From: Halobacterium salinarum DSM 3754
GTDB lineage: Archaea; Halobacteriota; Halobacteria; Halobacteriales; Halobacteriaceae
DNA: 64,000 bases
Assembly (NCBI RefSeq): GCF_008124605.1
Contig: NZ_VRYN01000002.1
Location: 186,001-250,000, forward strand
Direction: 5' to 3'
A program made the position numbers and the translations under genes. Position 1 is the first letter of the stretch. The number at the start of each line of letters is the position of its first letter. Under the pieces are notes generated by a model. It was not told the DNA's origin. It saw nothing but the letters and a program-made list of their open reading frames with translations, and did not search any database. Positions 1 through 7,330 of this stretch are shown here, in pieces.

Positions 1-40
1 CGGGCGCGACCCGGACGCCGGGAGTGTGGCGGCGTGGCGA

Positions 41-1342
41 CTAGTACGGCCAGTCGCCGGTGATCTGCATGCCTTCGGCGAGGCCTGCGTCCGTCAAGCC
101 GGCGGCAACGTCGGCCTCACTGGCGTGCGCGACCGCGAAGCCGTCGTCGGCCAGGCGAGCCGCGAGCGCGGCGAGGAGGATAGCGTGCTCGCGGAACGTC
201 CGGAGTTCGAGTTTGTCGAGCGTGTCGGCGGACGTGTGCCCCCAGCCGCGGCCGCCGGCGGCGTCGCTGGTGGCGTGGTAGCCGGGAACGCCGTGTTTGA
301 CGTACGCCCAGTGGTCGGAGTGGGGGTTGAGGGCTGGGGCGACCGTGATCGGGTGGGCGAACGTGTCGCTGACCGCGTTGGCGGCGTCCCCGAGCGCGTC
401 GAAGCGGTGGGTGTACAGCTTGAGCGTGCGCTCGCGCACCACGCCGTCGAGGTTGAGCACCGCGCGAACGTCGTCGAGGTCGCGCTGGGCGGCGTCGTGG
501 TGTGAGCCGACGAGCCCGACCTCTTCGGCACCGAAACAGACGAAGTGAACACGCGTGTCGAGCGCCGACTCCCGGGCGGCCAGGATGCGTGCGAGCTCGA
601 CGGCCATCGCAGTGCCGGCACCGTTGTCCATCGCCCCGTCCGTGATGTCGTGGGCGTCGACGTGGCTGGTGACCAGTAGCTCGGCGTCGGTGTCCGGGCC
701 GAGTGTCGCGTGGACGTTCTGGCTGGTGGCGTCGTGCGTGTCGGCGTCGACGGTGAGCGTGACGGTGTCGTGCTCGAAGCGCCGGGAGAGCCGGGTTCCC
801 GTCTCCGTGGAGACGCCGACCGCGGGGATCTCGCCGATCGGGTCGTCGCCGGTGCCGACGCTGCCGGTCGCCGGGAGACAGCCCGCGACGTGGTTCATGT
901 ATACGAAGCCGGCGGCACCGGCCGCGACGGCGTGGGCGTATTTCTCTCGGCGGTGGAGGTGGCGGTCGTACCAGTCGGGCACGTCGGCGGCGACCATCAC
1001 GATCGCGCCGTCGAGGTCGGCGTCCTCGAAGTCCCCGGGCAGTCCGTAGCTGAGGTCGACGAACTCGCCGGCGGCGGTCCCGGCGGGACTGCGCGGGAGT
1101 GCGATGGTGTCCGCGGTGGTGTCGGCGGGCGTCTCGATGGCGCTGTCGCCGCGCGTCCACCCCTGGACCGGGAACGTATCGAGCCACGCGTCGTCGGCGT
1201 GCTGTGCGAGCGCGTCCCGGGTTGCGGCGGCGGCCTCGCGTTCGCCGTCGCTGCCCGCCATCCGGGTGGGGGTGTCAACGAGTCGTTGGAGGTGCGTCCA
1301 GCCGGTGGTGCTGGTGAACGTGTCGCCGATCCAGTCGGTCAT
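41..1342 (-). CDS. M28-family metallopeptidase with PA domain
   Basis: A 433-residue predicted zinc aminopeptidase of family M28. A protease-associated (PA) insert spans about residues 90-190, followed by the catalytic domain. Expected metal ligands are visible: His227 (SHVDAHD), Asp239 (MDNGAG), Glu273/Glu274 (FGAEEVG), Asp299 (NLDG) and His369 (GHTSADT). There is no signal peptide and the start is a plain MTDW, so it is probably cytoplasmic, unlike many secreted M28 enzymes. It would trim N-terminal residues from peptides; the substrate cannot be told. The start is the only good ATG before a short gap to the upstream gene. The family call is firm, the specificity unknown. Confidence 0.9.
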   Translation of the reverse strand: MTDWIGDTFTSTTGWTHLQRLVDTPTRMAGSDGEREAAAATRDALAQHADDAWLDTFPVQGWTRGDSAIETPADTTADTIALPRSPAGTAAGEFVDLSYGLPGDFEDADLDGAIVMVAADVPDWYDRHLHRREKYAHAVAAGAAGFVYMNHVAGCLPATGSVGTGDDPIGEIPAVGVSTETGTRLSRRFEHDTVTLTVDADTHDATSQNVHATLGPDTDAELLVTSHVDAHDITDGAMDNGAGTAMAVELARILAARESALDTRVHFVCFGAEEVGLVGSHHDAAQRDLDDVRAVLNLDGVVRERTLKLYTHRFDALGDAANAVSDTFAHPITVAPALNPHSDHWAYVKHGVPGYHATSDAAGGRGWGHTSADTLDKLELRTFREHAILLAALAARLADDGFAVAHASEADVAAGLTDAGLAEGMQITGDWPY

Positions 1343-1392
1343 AGCGGGGCGGACGCGGGGCGTGGGCTAAGAAGTTATGGAAGAACAGCGAG

Positions 1393-1650
1393 CTACAGCT
1401 CGTCTTCGTCTTTGAGGCCGGCGATCACGTCGTCGACGAGGGTGTCGACGGAGTCGTAGGGGAAGTCCGCGCGGCTCGAGAGCTTGGTGGCCAGCTCCAT
1501 CGCCGTCCAGGATTCGCCGCCGGCCTCGAAGGACGTCGAGGGGCCGCTTGGGAGCGCCGGCACGAGCCCCATCTGGTTTTTGACGGGATAGTCGGCGGTT
1601 GCGAACGCGTCGGTGAGTTCCTCGCGGAGTTCGGACTCGACAGTGGACAT
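1393..1650 (-). CDS. MTH865-like small protein
   Basis: An 85-residue protein beginning MSTVESELRE. The pattern of a short helix (ELTDAFATADYPVKNQM), an ALPxG turn, and an alanine/serine-rich segment ending in FPYDSVDTLVDDVI matches the MTH865-like family, a small helical EF-hand-like fold of unknown role found in archaea. The internal ATG was chosen over longer readings because the upstream in-frame extension is low-complexity and overlaps the promoter of the divergent halocyanin gene. Function unknown. Confidence 0.75.
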   Translation of the reverse strand: MSTVESELREELTDAFATADYPVKNQMGLVPALPSGPSTSFEAGGESWTAMELATKLSSRADFPYDSVDTLVDDVIAGLKDEDEL

Positions 1651-1792
1651 GGGAGGGTCGTCGGTACCACCAATGATAAGCGTTCTGGAACGACGGACGT
1701 GCGGACGCGCGTTGTCGGTGGCGGCCTCACGGGGGCGTGTGGCGAACGGACAAACCAAAGTCTTCAGTAGCCGTGATTCCTTAGCCGCACGT

Positions 1793-2341
1793 ATGAACTC
1801 CGAGACCGATGTGGGGGTGTCCCGGCGGAGCGTCCTTCGCGGCGGCGTGGCTGCCGCTGCGGGTGCAGCGGCCACGGGCACGGCGGCGGCAGCCGAAGGC
1901 GAGGGCGGTGACGGCGGCGGGGAGAAAGTCGTGAAAGTCGGCCCCAACGGGAGTAACGTCTTCAAGCCCGCGGAGATGTACGTCAAACCCGGTACGAAAG
2001 TGCGGTTCGTCTGGGAGTCCGGCGGCCACAACGTCCACGCCACGGAGGTGCCGGGCGACGCCGACTGGGGCGTGAGCACGGATATCGCTGGACCGCCGAA
2101 GGAGTACACCCACACGTTCGACGGTCCGACGGGGGAGTACAACTACGTCTGTACGCCACACGCCTCGCTGGGGATGAAAGGCACCATCATCGTGACTGAC
2201 AGCCCGCCGGAGAACAAGGGCTACCAGACGATCGTCCCGGATTCCGCGAAGACGATGGCCGTCGGAGCGATGGGGTCGATGACGTCCGTGCTGGGGTTGG
2301 CGTATTTCTTCATGAAGTACGGCGGCGACTACGGCGAGTAA
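1793..2341 (+). CDS. halocyanin-type blue copper protein, Tat-exported
   Basis: A 182-residue plastocyanin/halocyanin-domain protein. Residues 10-35 form a twin-arginine signal (SRRSVLRGG followed by an Ala-rich stretch). The cupredoxin domain spans about 45-135 with type I copper ligands His79 (GGHNVH), Cys120, His123 and Met128 (YVCTPH...GMKG). A second hydrophobic stretch at about 155-174 (VGAMGSMTSVLGLAYFFM) would anchor the C-terminus in the membrane, with the copper domain outside. It is expected to carry electrons between membrane respiratory complexes. The start is the ATG giving an intact Tat motif; a longer frame exists upstream but runs through the promoter. Confidence 0.88.
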   Translation: MNSETDVGVSRRSVLRGGVAAAAGAAATGTAAAAEGEGGDGGGEKVVKVGPNGSNVFKPAEMYVKPGTKVRFVWESGGHNVHATEVPGDADWGVSTDIAGPPKEYTHTFDGPTGEYNYVCTPHASLGMKGTIIVTDSPPENKGYQTIVPDSAKTMAVGAMGSMTSVLGLAYFFMKYGGDYGE

Positions 2342-2350
2342 CGCCTGCGG

Positions 2351-2842
2351 TCACGTCAGCGTGACGTCCAGCTCGACGGGGCGTGGTTCGCCTTCGAGGT
2401 CCTCGACGACGCGCTCGACGACGCGCTGGCCTTCCTCGGCGATTTTCTCGGTGACGCGGTCGGCCACCCAGTCGAAGGAGACGAACGCCGGCAGGTCGAT
2501 GAGGCCGCGCGCGCTGCCCGGGTCGTAGGTGACGACGAACGAGACGGCTGCGCCGGCGTCGGCGTCGGCGATCAGCCAGTCGCCGGCGGCGTCGAGGCTG
2601 CCCAGGATCTCCCAGCTGATGCGCGCCGGGGGGTCGGTGTCGGTGACCCGGGAGCGAACCGTCTGTGAGAGCTTCCACCAGGCGAACGTGAGGTCGTACT
2701 CGGTGCCGGGGCCGCCGTCGCCGTGTTGTGTGACCGACTCCAGGTACGCCGAGTACTGCGCGTACCCGGGGAAGTCAGCGAGGAACGTGTAGGCTTCGTG
2801 GGGCGGCACGTGGACGGTGGTGGTGACTTCGAGGGTGGCCAC
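2351..2842 (-). CDS. SRPBCC (START-like) family protein
   Basis: A 163-residue protein with the SRPBCC pattern: an N-terminal strand (MATLEVTTTVHVPPHEAYTFL), a helix with FPGYAQYSAYL, alternating beta strands, and a long C-terminal helix (DRVTEKIAEEGQRVVERVVEDLE) that closes the hydrophobic pocket. Such proteins bind lipids or polyketide-like ligands, but no ligand can be assigned. It starts at GTG and lies tail-to-tail with the halocyanin gene, 9 bp apart. The fold is likely; the role is unknown. Confidence 0.75.
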   Translation of the reverse strand: MATLEVTTTVHVPPHEAYTFLADFPGYAQYSAYLESVTQHGDGGPGTEYDLTFAWWKLSQTVRSRVTDTDPPARISWEILGSLDAAGDWLIADADAGAAVSFVVTYDPGSARGLIDLPAFVSFDWVADRVTEKIAEEGQRVVERVVEDLEGEPRPVELDVTLT

Positions 2843-2948
2843 GGATCTACGTGGGCCGCCGGTGGCTTAGTCGTACCGCGGCGTGGCCGGCACCGGCGGG
2901 GCGTGGAGTACAGCGATTTAAGACGCCGGCTCACTGAGTCGAACCCGA

Positions 2949-4127
2949 ATGCTCTCCGGAGTGAACGTCGCGGTGGGTGTGACCGGCAGTATTGCGGCGG
3001 TGAAAGTCGTGGAGTTCGTCCACGAGCTTCGCCGGCGCGGCGCGTGCGTCCGCGCGGTGATGACTGAGAGCGCGCAGGGGATCATCCACCCGTGGGCGGT
3101 GGAGTTCGCTACCGAGAACCCGGTCGTGACGGAGATCACGGGCACGGTTCCGCACGTCGAGCTGTGCGGCCGGGACGGATGGGCGGACGTGTTCGTGGTT
3201 GCACCGGCGACGGCGAACACAGTGGGGAAGATCGCGGCGGCGGTCGACGACTCGCCGGTGACGACGTGTGTGACGACTGCGGTGGGCGCTGACGTGCCGG
3301 TGGTGGTTGTGCCGGCGATGCACGAGCCGATGTACGACCACCCCGGCGTTCGTGACGCGATCGATCGCGTGTCTTCGTGGGGGGTGTCGGTCGTCGATCC
3401 GCGCATCGAGGAGGGGAAAGCGAAGCTCCCCCGTGAGTCCACGATCGTCCACGAGACGGCACGCGCGGCCGGCGAGCAGCCGCTTGCGGGCACGCACGTG
3501 GTCGTGACGTCGGGCGCGACGAGCGAGGCGATCGACCCGGTGCGGGTGTTGACCAACCGGGCGTCCGGGCGGACGGGGCGGGCGGTCGCCGCGGCGTGTT
3601 ACGTCCGCGGCGCGCGGGTCACGCTCGTCCACGACGCGAGCGACGGCGGGGCAGTGCCGTACGCGGACGTGCGTGACGTGTCGTCGGCCGCCGAAATGAC
3701 AGCGGCCACGCTGACGGCCTGTGCGGACGCCGACGCGCTGGTGTCGGCGGCGGCGATCAGCGATTATACCGTCGAGGCGGCCGACGAGAAGCTGCGGTCG
3801 GGCCGCGAGGACGTGGCGCTGTCGTTGGAGCCGACGCGGAAGCTGGTGGGGGCGGTTCGGGACGACAACCCCGACCTCCCGATCGTCGGGTTCAAGGCCG
3901 AAACGCCGGCCGACGACGGGACGGCAGGCGACGACAGCATGGTGGCCGCGGCGCGCTCGCTCCTCCAGCGGGACGGGCTGGCGTTCGTGGTTGCCAACGA
4001 CGCCGGCGTGATGGGCAACGACGAAACCCGCGCACTGTTCGTCACCGCGGACTCCGTCAGCGAGTACGCCGGCCACAAGCGCGGCCTCGGTGCGCGGATC
4101 GCGGAGCGCCTGGCTGTGTTCGCGTAG
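2949..4127 (+). CDS. coaBC: bifunctional CoaBC (phosphopantothenoylcysteine synthase/decarboxylase)
   Basis: A 392-residue two-domain enzyme for two steps of coenzyme A synthesis. The N-terminal flavoprotein CoaC domain (about 1-180) shows GVTGSIAAVK, active-site His69 in PHVEL, VAPATANTVGKIA and PAMHEPMYDHP. The C-terminal CoaB domain (about 187-392) has VVTSGATSEAIDPVRVLTNRASG for nucleotide binding and GFKAET with the conserved lysine. CoaB joins CTP-activated 4'-phosphopantothenate to cysteine; CoaC decarboxylates the product. The length is normal and it appears to be monocistronic. High confidence from both domains and their order. Confidence 0.95.
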   Translation: MLSGVNVAVGVTGSIAAVKVVEFVHELRRRGACVRAVMTESAQGIIHPWAVEFATENPVVTEITGTVPHVELCGRDGWADVFVVAPATANTVGKIAAAVDDSPVTTCVTTAVGADVPVVVVPAMHEPMYDHPGVRDAIDRVSSWGVSVVDPRIEEGKAKLPRESTIVHETARAAGEQPLAGTHVVVTSGATSEAIDPVRVLTNRASGRTGRAVAAACYVRGARVTLVHDASDGGAVPYADVRDVSSAAEMTAATLTACADADALVSAAAISDYTVEAADEKLRSGREDVALSLEPTRKLVGAVRDDNPDLPIVGFKAETPADDGTAGDDSMVAAARSLLQRDGLAFVVANDAGVMGNDETRALFVTADSVSEYAGHKRGLGARIAERLAVFA

Positions 4128-4285
4128 CGCGCGTGTCGGCGGTCCGGTCGGGGAGGTGATAGGACGCCGGGAGAACCGGCGCTCATCCGAGAAACCGAAG
4201 GTATCAACATCGGGTATCACGACCCTTCACACACGACAATGACGACAGTCACGCGGCCGCCTGGCAGTGCGCGGTCCGAACCGCC

Positions 4286-4290
4286 GGAGG
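4286..4290 (+). promoter_or_regulatory. Shine-Dalgarno of mrpE
   Basis: GGAGG (extending to GGAGGTGA) sits 6 nt before ATG 4297 and decides the mrpE start against the adjacent GTG at 4294. Confidence 0.65.
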
Positions 4291-4296
4291 TGAGTG

Positions 4297-5391
4297 ATGG
4301 CGGATAACGACCTGCTGATCCCGGTTGCGGACTCCGAGACGGTCAGGCAGACCGTCTCCCATGCGGCCGACCGCGCGCAGGAACGCGACGGAACGCCGAC
4401 GCTTCATTTCGTCTGCCCGGTCTCCGAGCGGCCGGCGAACGCGGCCGACAGCGCGGCTGCAGCCGAGGCCGAAGCGTTGCTCGATCGGGTGTCGGTGTGG
4501 GCCACCGACGATCTCGGCGACGACGCATCGAGGGTCGCCATCGAGACGAGCCTGGTCGGGCTGGACGTCTATCTGTTCAACCCGGGCGATTACGCCGACG
4601 TCTTCGGCGCATACGCGCGTGAAAACGGGGTCACTGCGGTCGTGCTTGACCCACGGTTCAACCCCCTGGGGATGGCACCGCTACTCCCGCCGTTGGAGCG
4701 CGAGCTGGAGGCCGCCGGGCTGACAACCGAGCTCGCACCCGTCGAGCGCGCGACCCGGCGCGGTCCGATCACGCGATCGGCCGGCCTGGGGCAGTTCGCG
4801 CTGCTGTTCGGCGCGGCGTTCGGGTTCTACCAGCTCATCGCCACCGAGCTCACGACCGTCAACCTCATCACGGGCGCGATCACCGCAACCATCGTCGCGG
4901 GCGTGCTGCGCCGTGTCTCCACGCAGGGGTCGGTGCGCCCGCGCCGGCTGGTCGGTCGCGTCGGCCGCATGCTGGTGTACGCGCCGTACCTGCTGTGGGA
5001 GATCGCGAAAGCGAACGTCGCGATCGCGAAGGTGGTGTTGCATCCCCGGCTCCCGATCGACCCGGCCGTCGTGGAGTTCGACGCCGCGGTGTGGTCGGAG
5101 CTGCCCGCAACGACGCTCGCGAACAGCATCACGCTGACACCCGGGACGCTGACCGTGGACGTGACACAGCGACATTTCACGGTGCACAGCCTCACCGCTG
5201 ACGCCCGCCGCGACCTGCTTGCGGGCGGGCTCGAACGCGCCGTTCGGTTCGTCTTCTACGGGCGGGCGGCGATGCGGTCGGCGACCCCGTCCGAGCGCGG
5301 CGAAACCCCGGACGGGAGCGTCGACAGTGCCGGCATCGACAGCGCACAGTCGGCATCGCGCACCGACACCAACGCGGGTGACTCGGAGTGA
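4297..5391 (+). CDS. mrpE: Mrp antiporter subunit E with Usp-like N-terminal domain
   Basis: First gene of the Mrp operon, 364 residues. The C-terminal half is MrpE (PF01899-type): two membrane segments at about 170-205 (FALLFGAAFGFYQLIA, LITGAITATIVAGVL), then a cytoplasmic part with MLVYAPYLLWEIAKANVAIAKVVL and SITLTPGTLTVDV. The first 150 residues look like a universal-stress-protein fold (LLIPVADSETVRQTVSHAAD...), absent from typical bacterial MrpE of about 160 residues. An ATG at 4297 is preferred over GTG at 4294 because GGAGG at 4286-4290 is then 6 nt away. Its stop overlaps the GTG of mrpF. Confidence 0.88.
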   Translation: MADNDLLIPVADSETVRQTVSHAADRAQERDGTPTLHFVCPVSERPANAADSAAAAEAEALLDRVSVWATDDLGDDASRVAIETSLVGLDVYLFNPGDYADVFGAYARENGVTAVVLDPRFNPLGMAPLLPPLERELEAAGLTTELAPVERATRRGPITRSAGLGQFALLFGAAFGFYQLIATELTTVNLITGAITATIVAGVLRRVSTQGSVRPRRLVGRVGRMLVYAPYLLWEIAKANVAIAKVVLHPRLPIDPAVVEFDAAVWSELPATTLANSITLTPGTLTVDVTQRHFTVHSLTADARRDLLAGGLERAVRFVFYGRAAMRSATPSERGETPDGSVDSAGIDSAQSASRTDTNAGDSE

Positions 5392-5663
5392 CACTGCTGT
5401 CCGAGGTGCTGTTGGCCGGTGCCGGCGCGTTCATCCTGCTGTCGGCGGTCGTGTTGTACCGGGTGCTCGTCGGACCGACGATGCAGGACCGCGTCATCGG
5501 CGTGAACGCCATCGGCACGAACATCGTGGTGATCCTGGCGCTCGTCGGCGCGGCCACGGAGCTGACGGCGGCCCTGGACATCGCCATCGTGTACGCGCTG
5601 TTGAACTTCCTGATGAGCATCGCCATCTCGAAGTTCACGGTCGAACGGGGTGGGGTGCTGTGA
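5388..5663 (+). CDS. mrpF: Mrp antiporter subunit F
   Basis: A 91-residue protein with three predicted membrane helices and the MrpF signature: VLYRVLVGPTMQDRVIGVNAIGTN, then LDIAIVYALLNFLMSIAISKF. It is a small structural subunit of the multi-subunit Na+/H+ antiporter. It starts at GTG 5388, overlapping the stop of mrpE by 4 bases, and its own stop overlaps the start of mrpG, so translational coupling is likely. Length matches the family. Confidence 0.92.
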   Translation: MTLLSEVLLAGAGAFILLSAVVLYRVLVGPTMQDRVIGVNAIGTNIVVILALVGAATELTAALDIAIVYALLNFLMSIAISKFTVERGGVL

Positions 5664-5986
5664 CGCCGACCACGATCGCCGCCGGCGTGTTGCTCGCCGG
5701 TGGCGTCTTCTTCACGTTCGTCGCCGCCGTTGGCCTGCTGCGGCTGCCCGACATCTACACGCGCGCCCACGGCGCGTCGAAAAGCGACACCCTGGGTGCC
5801 GGACTCGCGCTCGCAGCCGTCGCCGTCGCGTTCGGCGGCGGCCTGTCGAGTCTGAAAGCCGGCCTGCTGTTGGTATTCATGTTCATCACGAACCCGACCG
5901 CGGCGCACGCGATCGCGCGCGCCGCCGCCGACCAGGGAATCGACCCGTGGACAGCCGACGACCACGAGGGAGGTGATGGGGAATGA
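5660..5986 (+). CDS. mrpG: Mrp antiporter subunit G
   Basis: A 108-residue, three-helix protein. The MrpG/PhaG signature is clear: GGVFFTFVAAVGLLRLPDIYTRAHGASKSDTLG, followed by GLLLVFMFITNPTAAHAIARAA. The start is GTG at 5660, overlapping the mrpF stop (GTGA). In this frame the open reading extends far upstream through mrpE and mrpF, but those residues are Arg-rich shadow and do not belong to the protein. It acts in the membrane as part of the Mrp complex. Confidence 0.92.
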   Translation: MTPTTIAAGVLLAGGVFFTFVAAVGLLRLPDIYTRAHGASKSDTLGAGLALAAVAVAFGGGLSSLKAGLLLVFMFITNPTAAHAIARAAADQGIDPWTADDHEGGDGE

Positions 5987-6513
5987 ACATCGAACTCCCG
6001 CTGTTGGTGTTCGTGGTCGCAACGGCGCTTGCGACCACCGTGCTCCGTGACGTGCTCGCGTCGATCATCGCGTTCGCGACGTACAGCCTCGGCGTTGCGG
6101 TCGTCTGGGTGGTGTTGCAGGCACCCGACGTCGGGCTGACCGAGGCGGCAGTGGGTGCCGGCGTCACCACCGTGTTGTTCCTGCTGACGATCGCCAAGAC
6201 CGTGCGTCCCGGTGACGAGGCGGTGTTCGAGCGCCTCAACGTGCCCGCGTTCGGTGCCGCCGTGGTGCTCGTCGGGGCGCTGTTGACGACGGTGCACGCG
6301 CTGCCGACGATCGGCGACCCCAGCAACATCGCGGTCACGTCGGAGGTGACGCGGTACTACATCGACCACGCCTACCACGAGGCGGGCGTGAAAAACGTCG
6401 TGACGGCCGTGCTGGCGTCGTACCGTGGGTTCGACACCCTTGGTGAGGCGGTCGTCGTCTACTCGGCGGGCGTCGGACTGCTCGTGGTGTTGCGCCGGGA
6501 GGTGTTCGCATGA
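5983..6513 (+). CDS. MrpA C-terminal piece (DUF4040/MbhD-MbhE-like) as a separate subunit
   Basis: A 176-residue membrane protein equal to the last part of bacterial MrpA. The first half has the DUF4040 (MbhD-like) pattern FATYSLGVAVVWVVLQAPDVGLTEAAVGAG; the second half has the MbhE-like NVVTAVLASYRGFDTLGE pattern. In bacteria this is fused to the large MrpA antiporter domain; here it is free-standing, as in archaeal Mrp and Mbh clusters. Starts and stops overlap both neighbours by 4 bases. It probably forms part of the channel linking MrpA/D-type subunits to the small subunits. Confidence 0.88.
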   Translation: MNIELPLLVFVVATALATTVLRDVLASIIAFATYSLGVAVVWVVLQAPDVGLTEAAVGAGVTTVLFLLTIAKTVRPGDEAVFERLNVPAFGAAVVLVGALLTTVHALPTIGDPSNIAVTSEVTRYYIDHAYHEAGVKNVVTAVLASYRGFDTLGEAVVVYSAGVGLLVVLRREVFA

Positions 6514-6977
6514 GCGACCGCCCCTCGTCGTCGCAGCGCCAGTCGTACATCGAGAGCTCGATCATCATGGGAACGGTCCGGGTGGTGTCGCCGTTCGTGT
6601 TCACCTACGGGCTGTTCGTGATGTTCCACGGCGCGGATTCGGCCGGCGGCGGCTTCCAGGGCGGCGTCATCGTCGCGACGGTGATGTTGATGCTGGGGAT
6701 CGCGTTCGGCATCGACCCGGTCAGGGAGTGGGTCGGGGAGCGGCTGCTCGTGGCGATCGTCGTCGGCGGCGTCACGGCGTTCCTCGCCGTCGCGTCCAGC
6801 ACGGTCCTGTTGGGCGGTGCGTTCCTGGACGTCTCCGTGTTCGGCGGGCACCACGCCAGCAAGTACAGTATCGAGATCATCGAGTTGTTCATCGGCGCGA
6901 TCGTGGCGAGCACCATCACGGGGTTGTTCATCGCCATCGACGCCGGGACGAGCGACGACGGAGGCAACGACAAATGA
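6510..6977 (+). CDS. mrpB: Mrp antiporter subunit B (MnhB domain)
   Basis: A 155-residue protein with four predicted helices. The MnhB signature is present: SSIIMGTVRVVSPFVFTYGLFVMFHGADSAGGGFQGGVI, with the conserved GGGFQGG turn. A hydrophilic N-terminal tail of about 12 residues precedes the first helix. It overlaps the preceding gene (ATGA) and the following mrpC (ATGA). Length and context fit the family well. Confidence 0.93.
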   Translation: MSDRPSSSQRQSYIESSIIMGTVRVVSPFVFTYGLFVMFHGADSAGGGFQGGVIVATVMLMLGIAFGIDPVREWVGERLLVAIVVGGVTAFLAVASSTVLLGGAFLDVSVFGGHHASKYSIEIIELFIGAIVASTITGLFIAIDAGTSDDGGNDK

Positions 6978-7330
6978 TGGAAGCACTCGCGGCGAAAGAC
7001 TACTACATCGCGTCGTTCCTGCTGATCGGGATCGGAACGTACGTCATGATCGCTGCCGGTAATCTCGTGAAGAAGGTCATCGGCATGAACATCTTCCAGA
7101 CGGGCATCTTCCTGTTTTTCATCGCGTCGGCGTACGTCGAGGGCGGCACCCCGCCGCTGTTGACATCCGAGACGCCACACGTCAGCCCGGTGCCCCACGT
7201 GCTCATCCTGACCGCGATCGTCGTCGGGGTGGCGCTGACCGCGGTCGCGCTCGGGATGATCGTGCGCATCTACGACGACTACGGGACGCTCGACGAGCGC
7301 ACGCTCAAGGAGGTGCGCAGCAGTGACTGA
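6974..7330 (+). CDS. mrpC: Mrp antiporter subunit C (NuoK-like)
   Basis: A 118-residue, three-helix homologue of NuoK. It shows YYIASFLLIGIGTYVMIAAGNLVKKVIGMNIFQTGIFLFFI, the conserved helix-2 pattern of MrpC, and DPLPHVLILTAIVV-like PVPHVLILTAIVVGVALTAVALGMIVRIY in helix 3. The start is ATG 6974 (overlapping the mrpB stop) or the next ATG at 6977. Its stop overlaps the GTG of the first D subunit by 8 bases. Confidence 0.93.
   Translation: MMEALAAKDYYIASFLLIGIGTYVMIAAGNLVKKVIGMNIFQTGIFLFFIASAYVEGGTPPLLTSETPHVSPVPHVLILTAIVVGVALTAVALGMIVRIYDDYGTLDERTLKEVRSSD

Noticed and set aside
1-40. Possible end of a gene before the peptidase
   Set aside because: Only 40 bases precede the peptidase stop; no frame can be judged.
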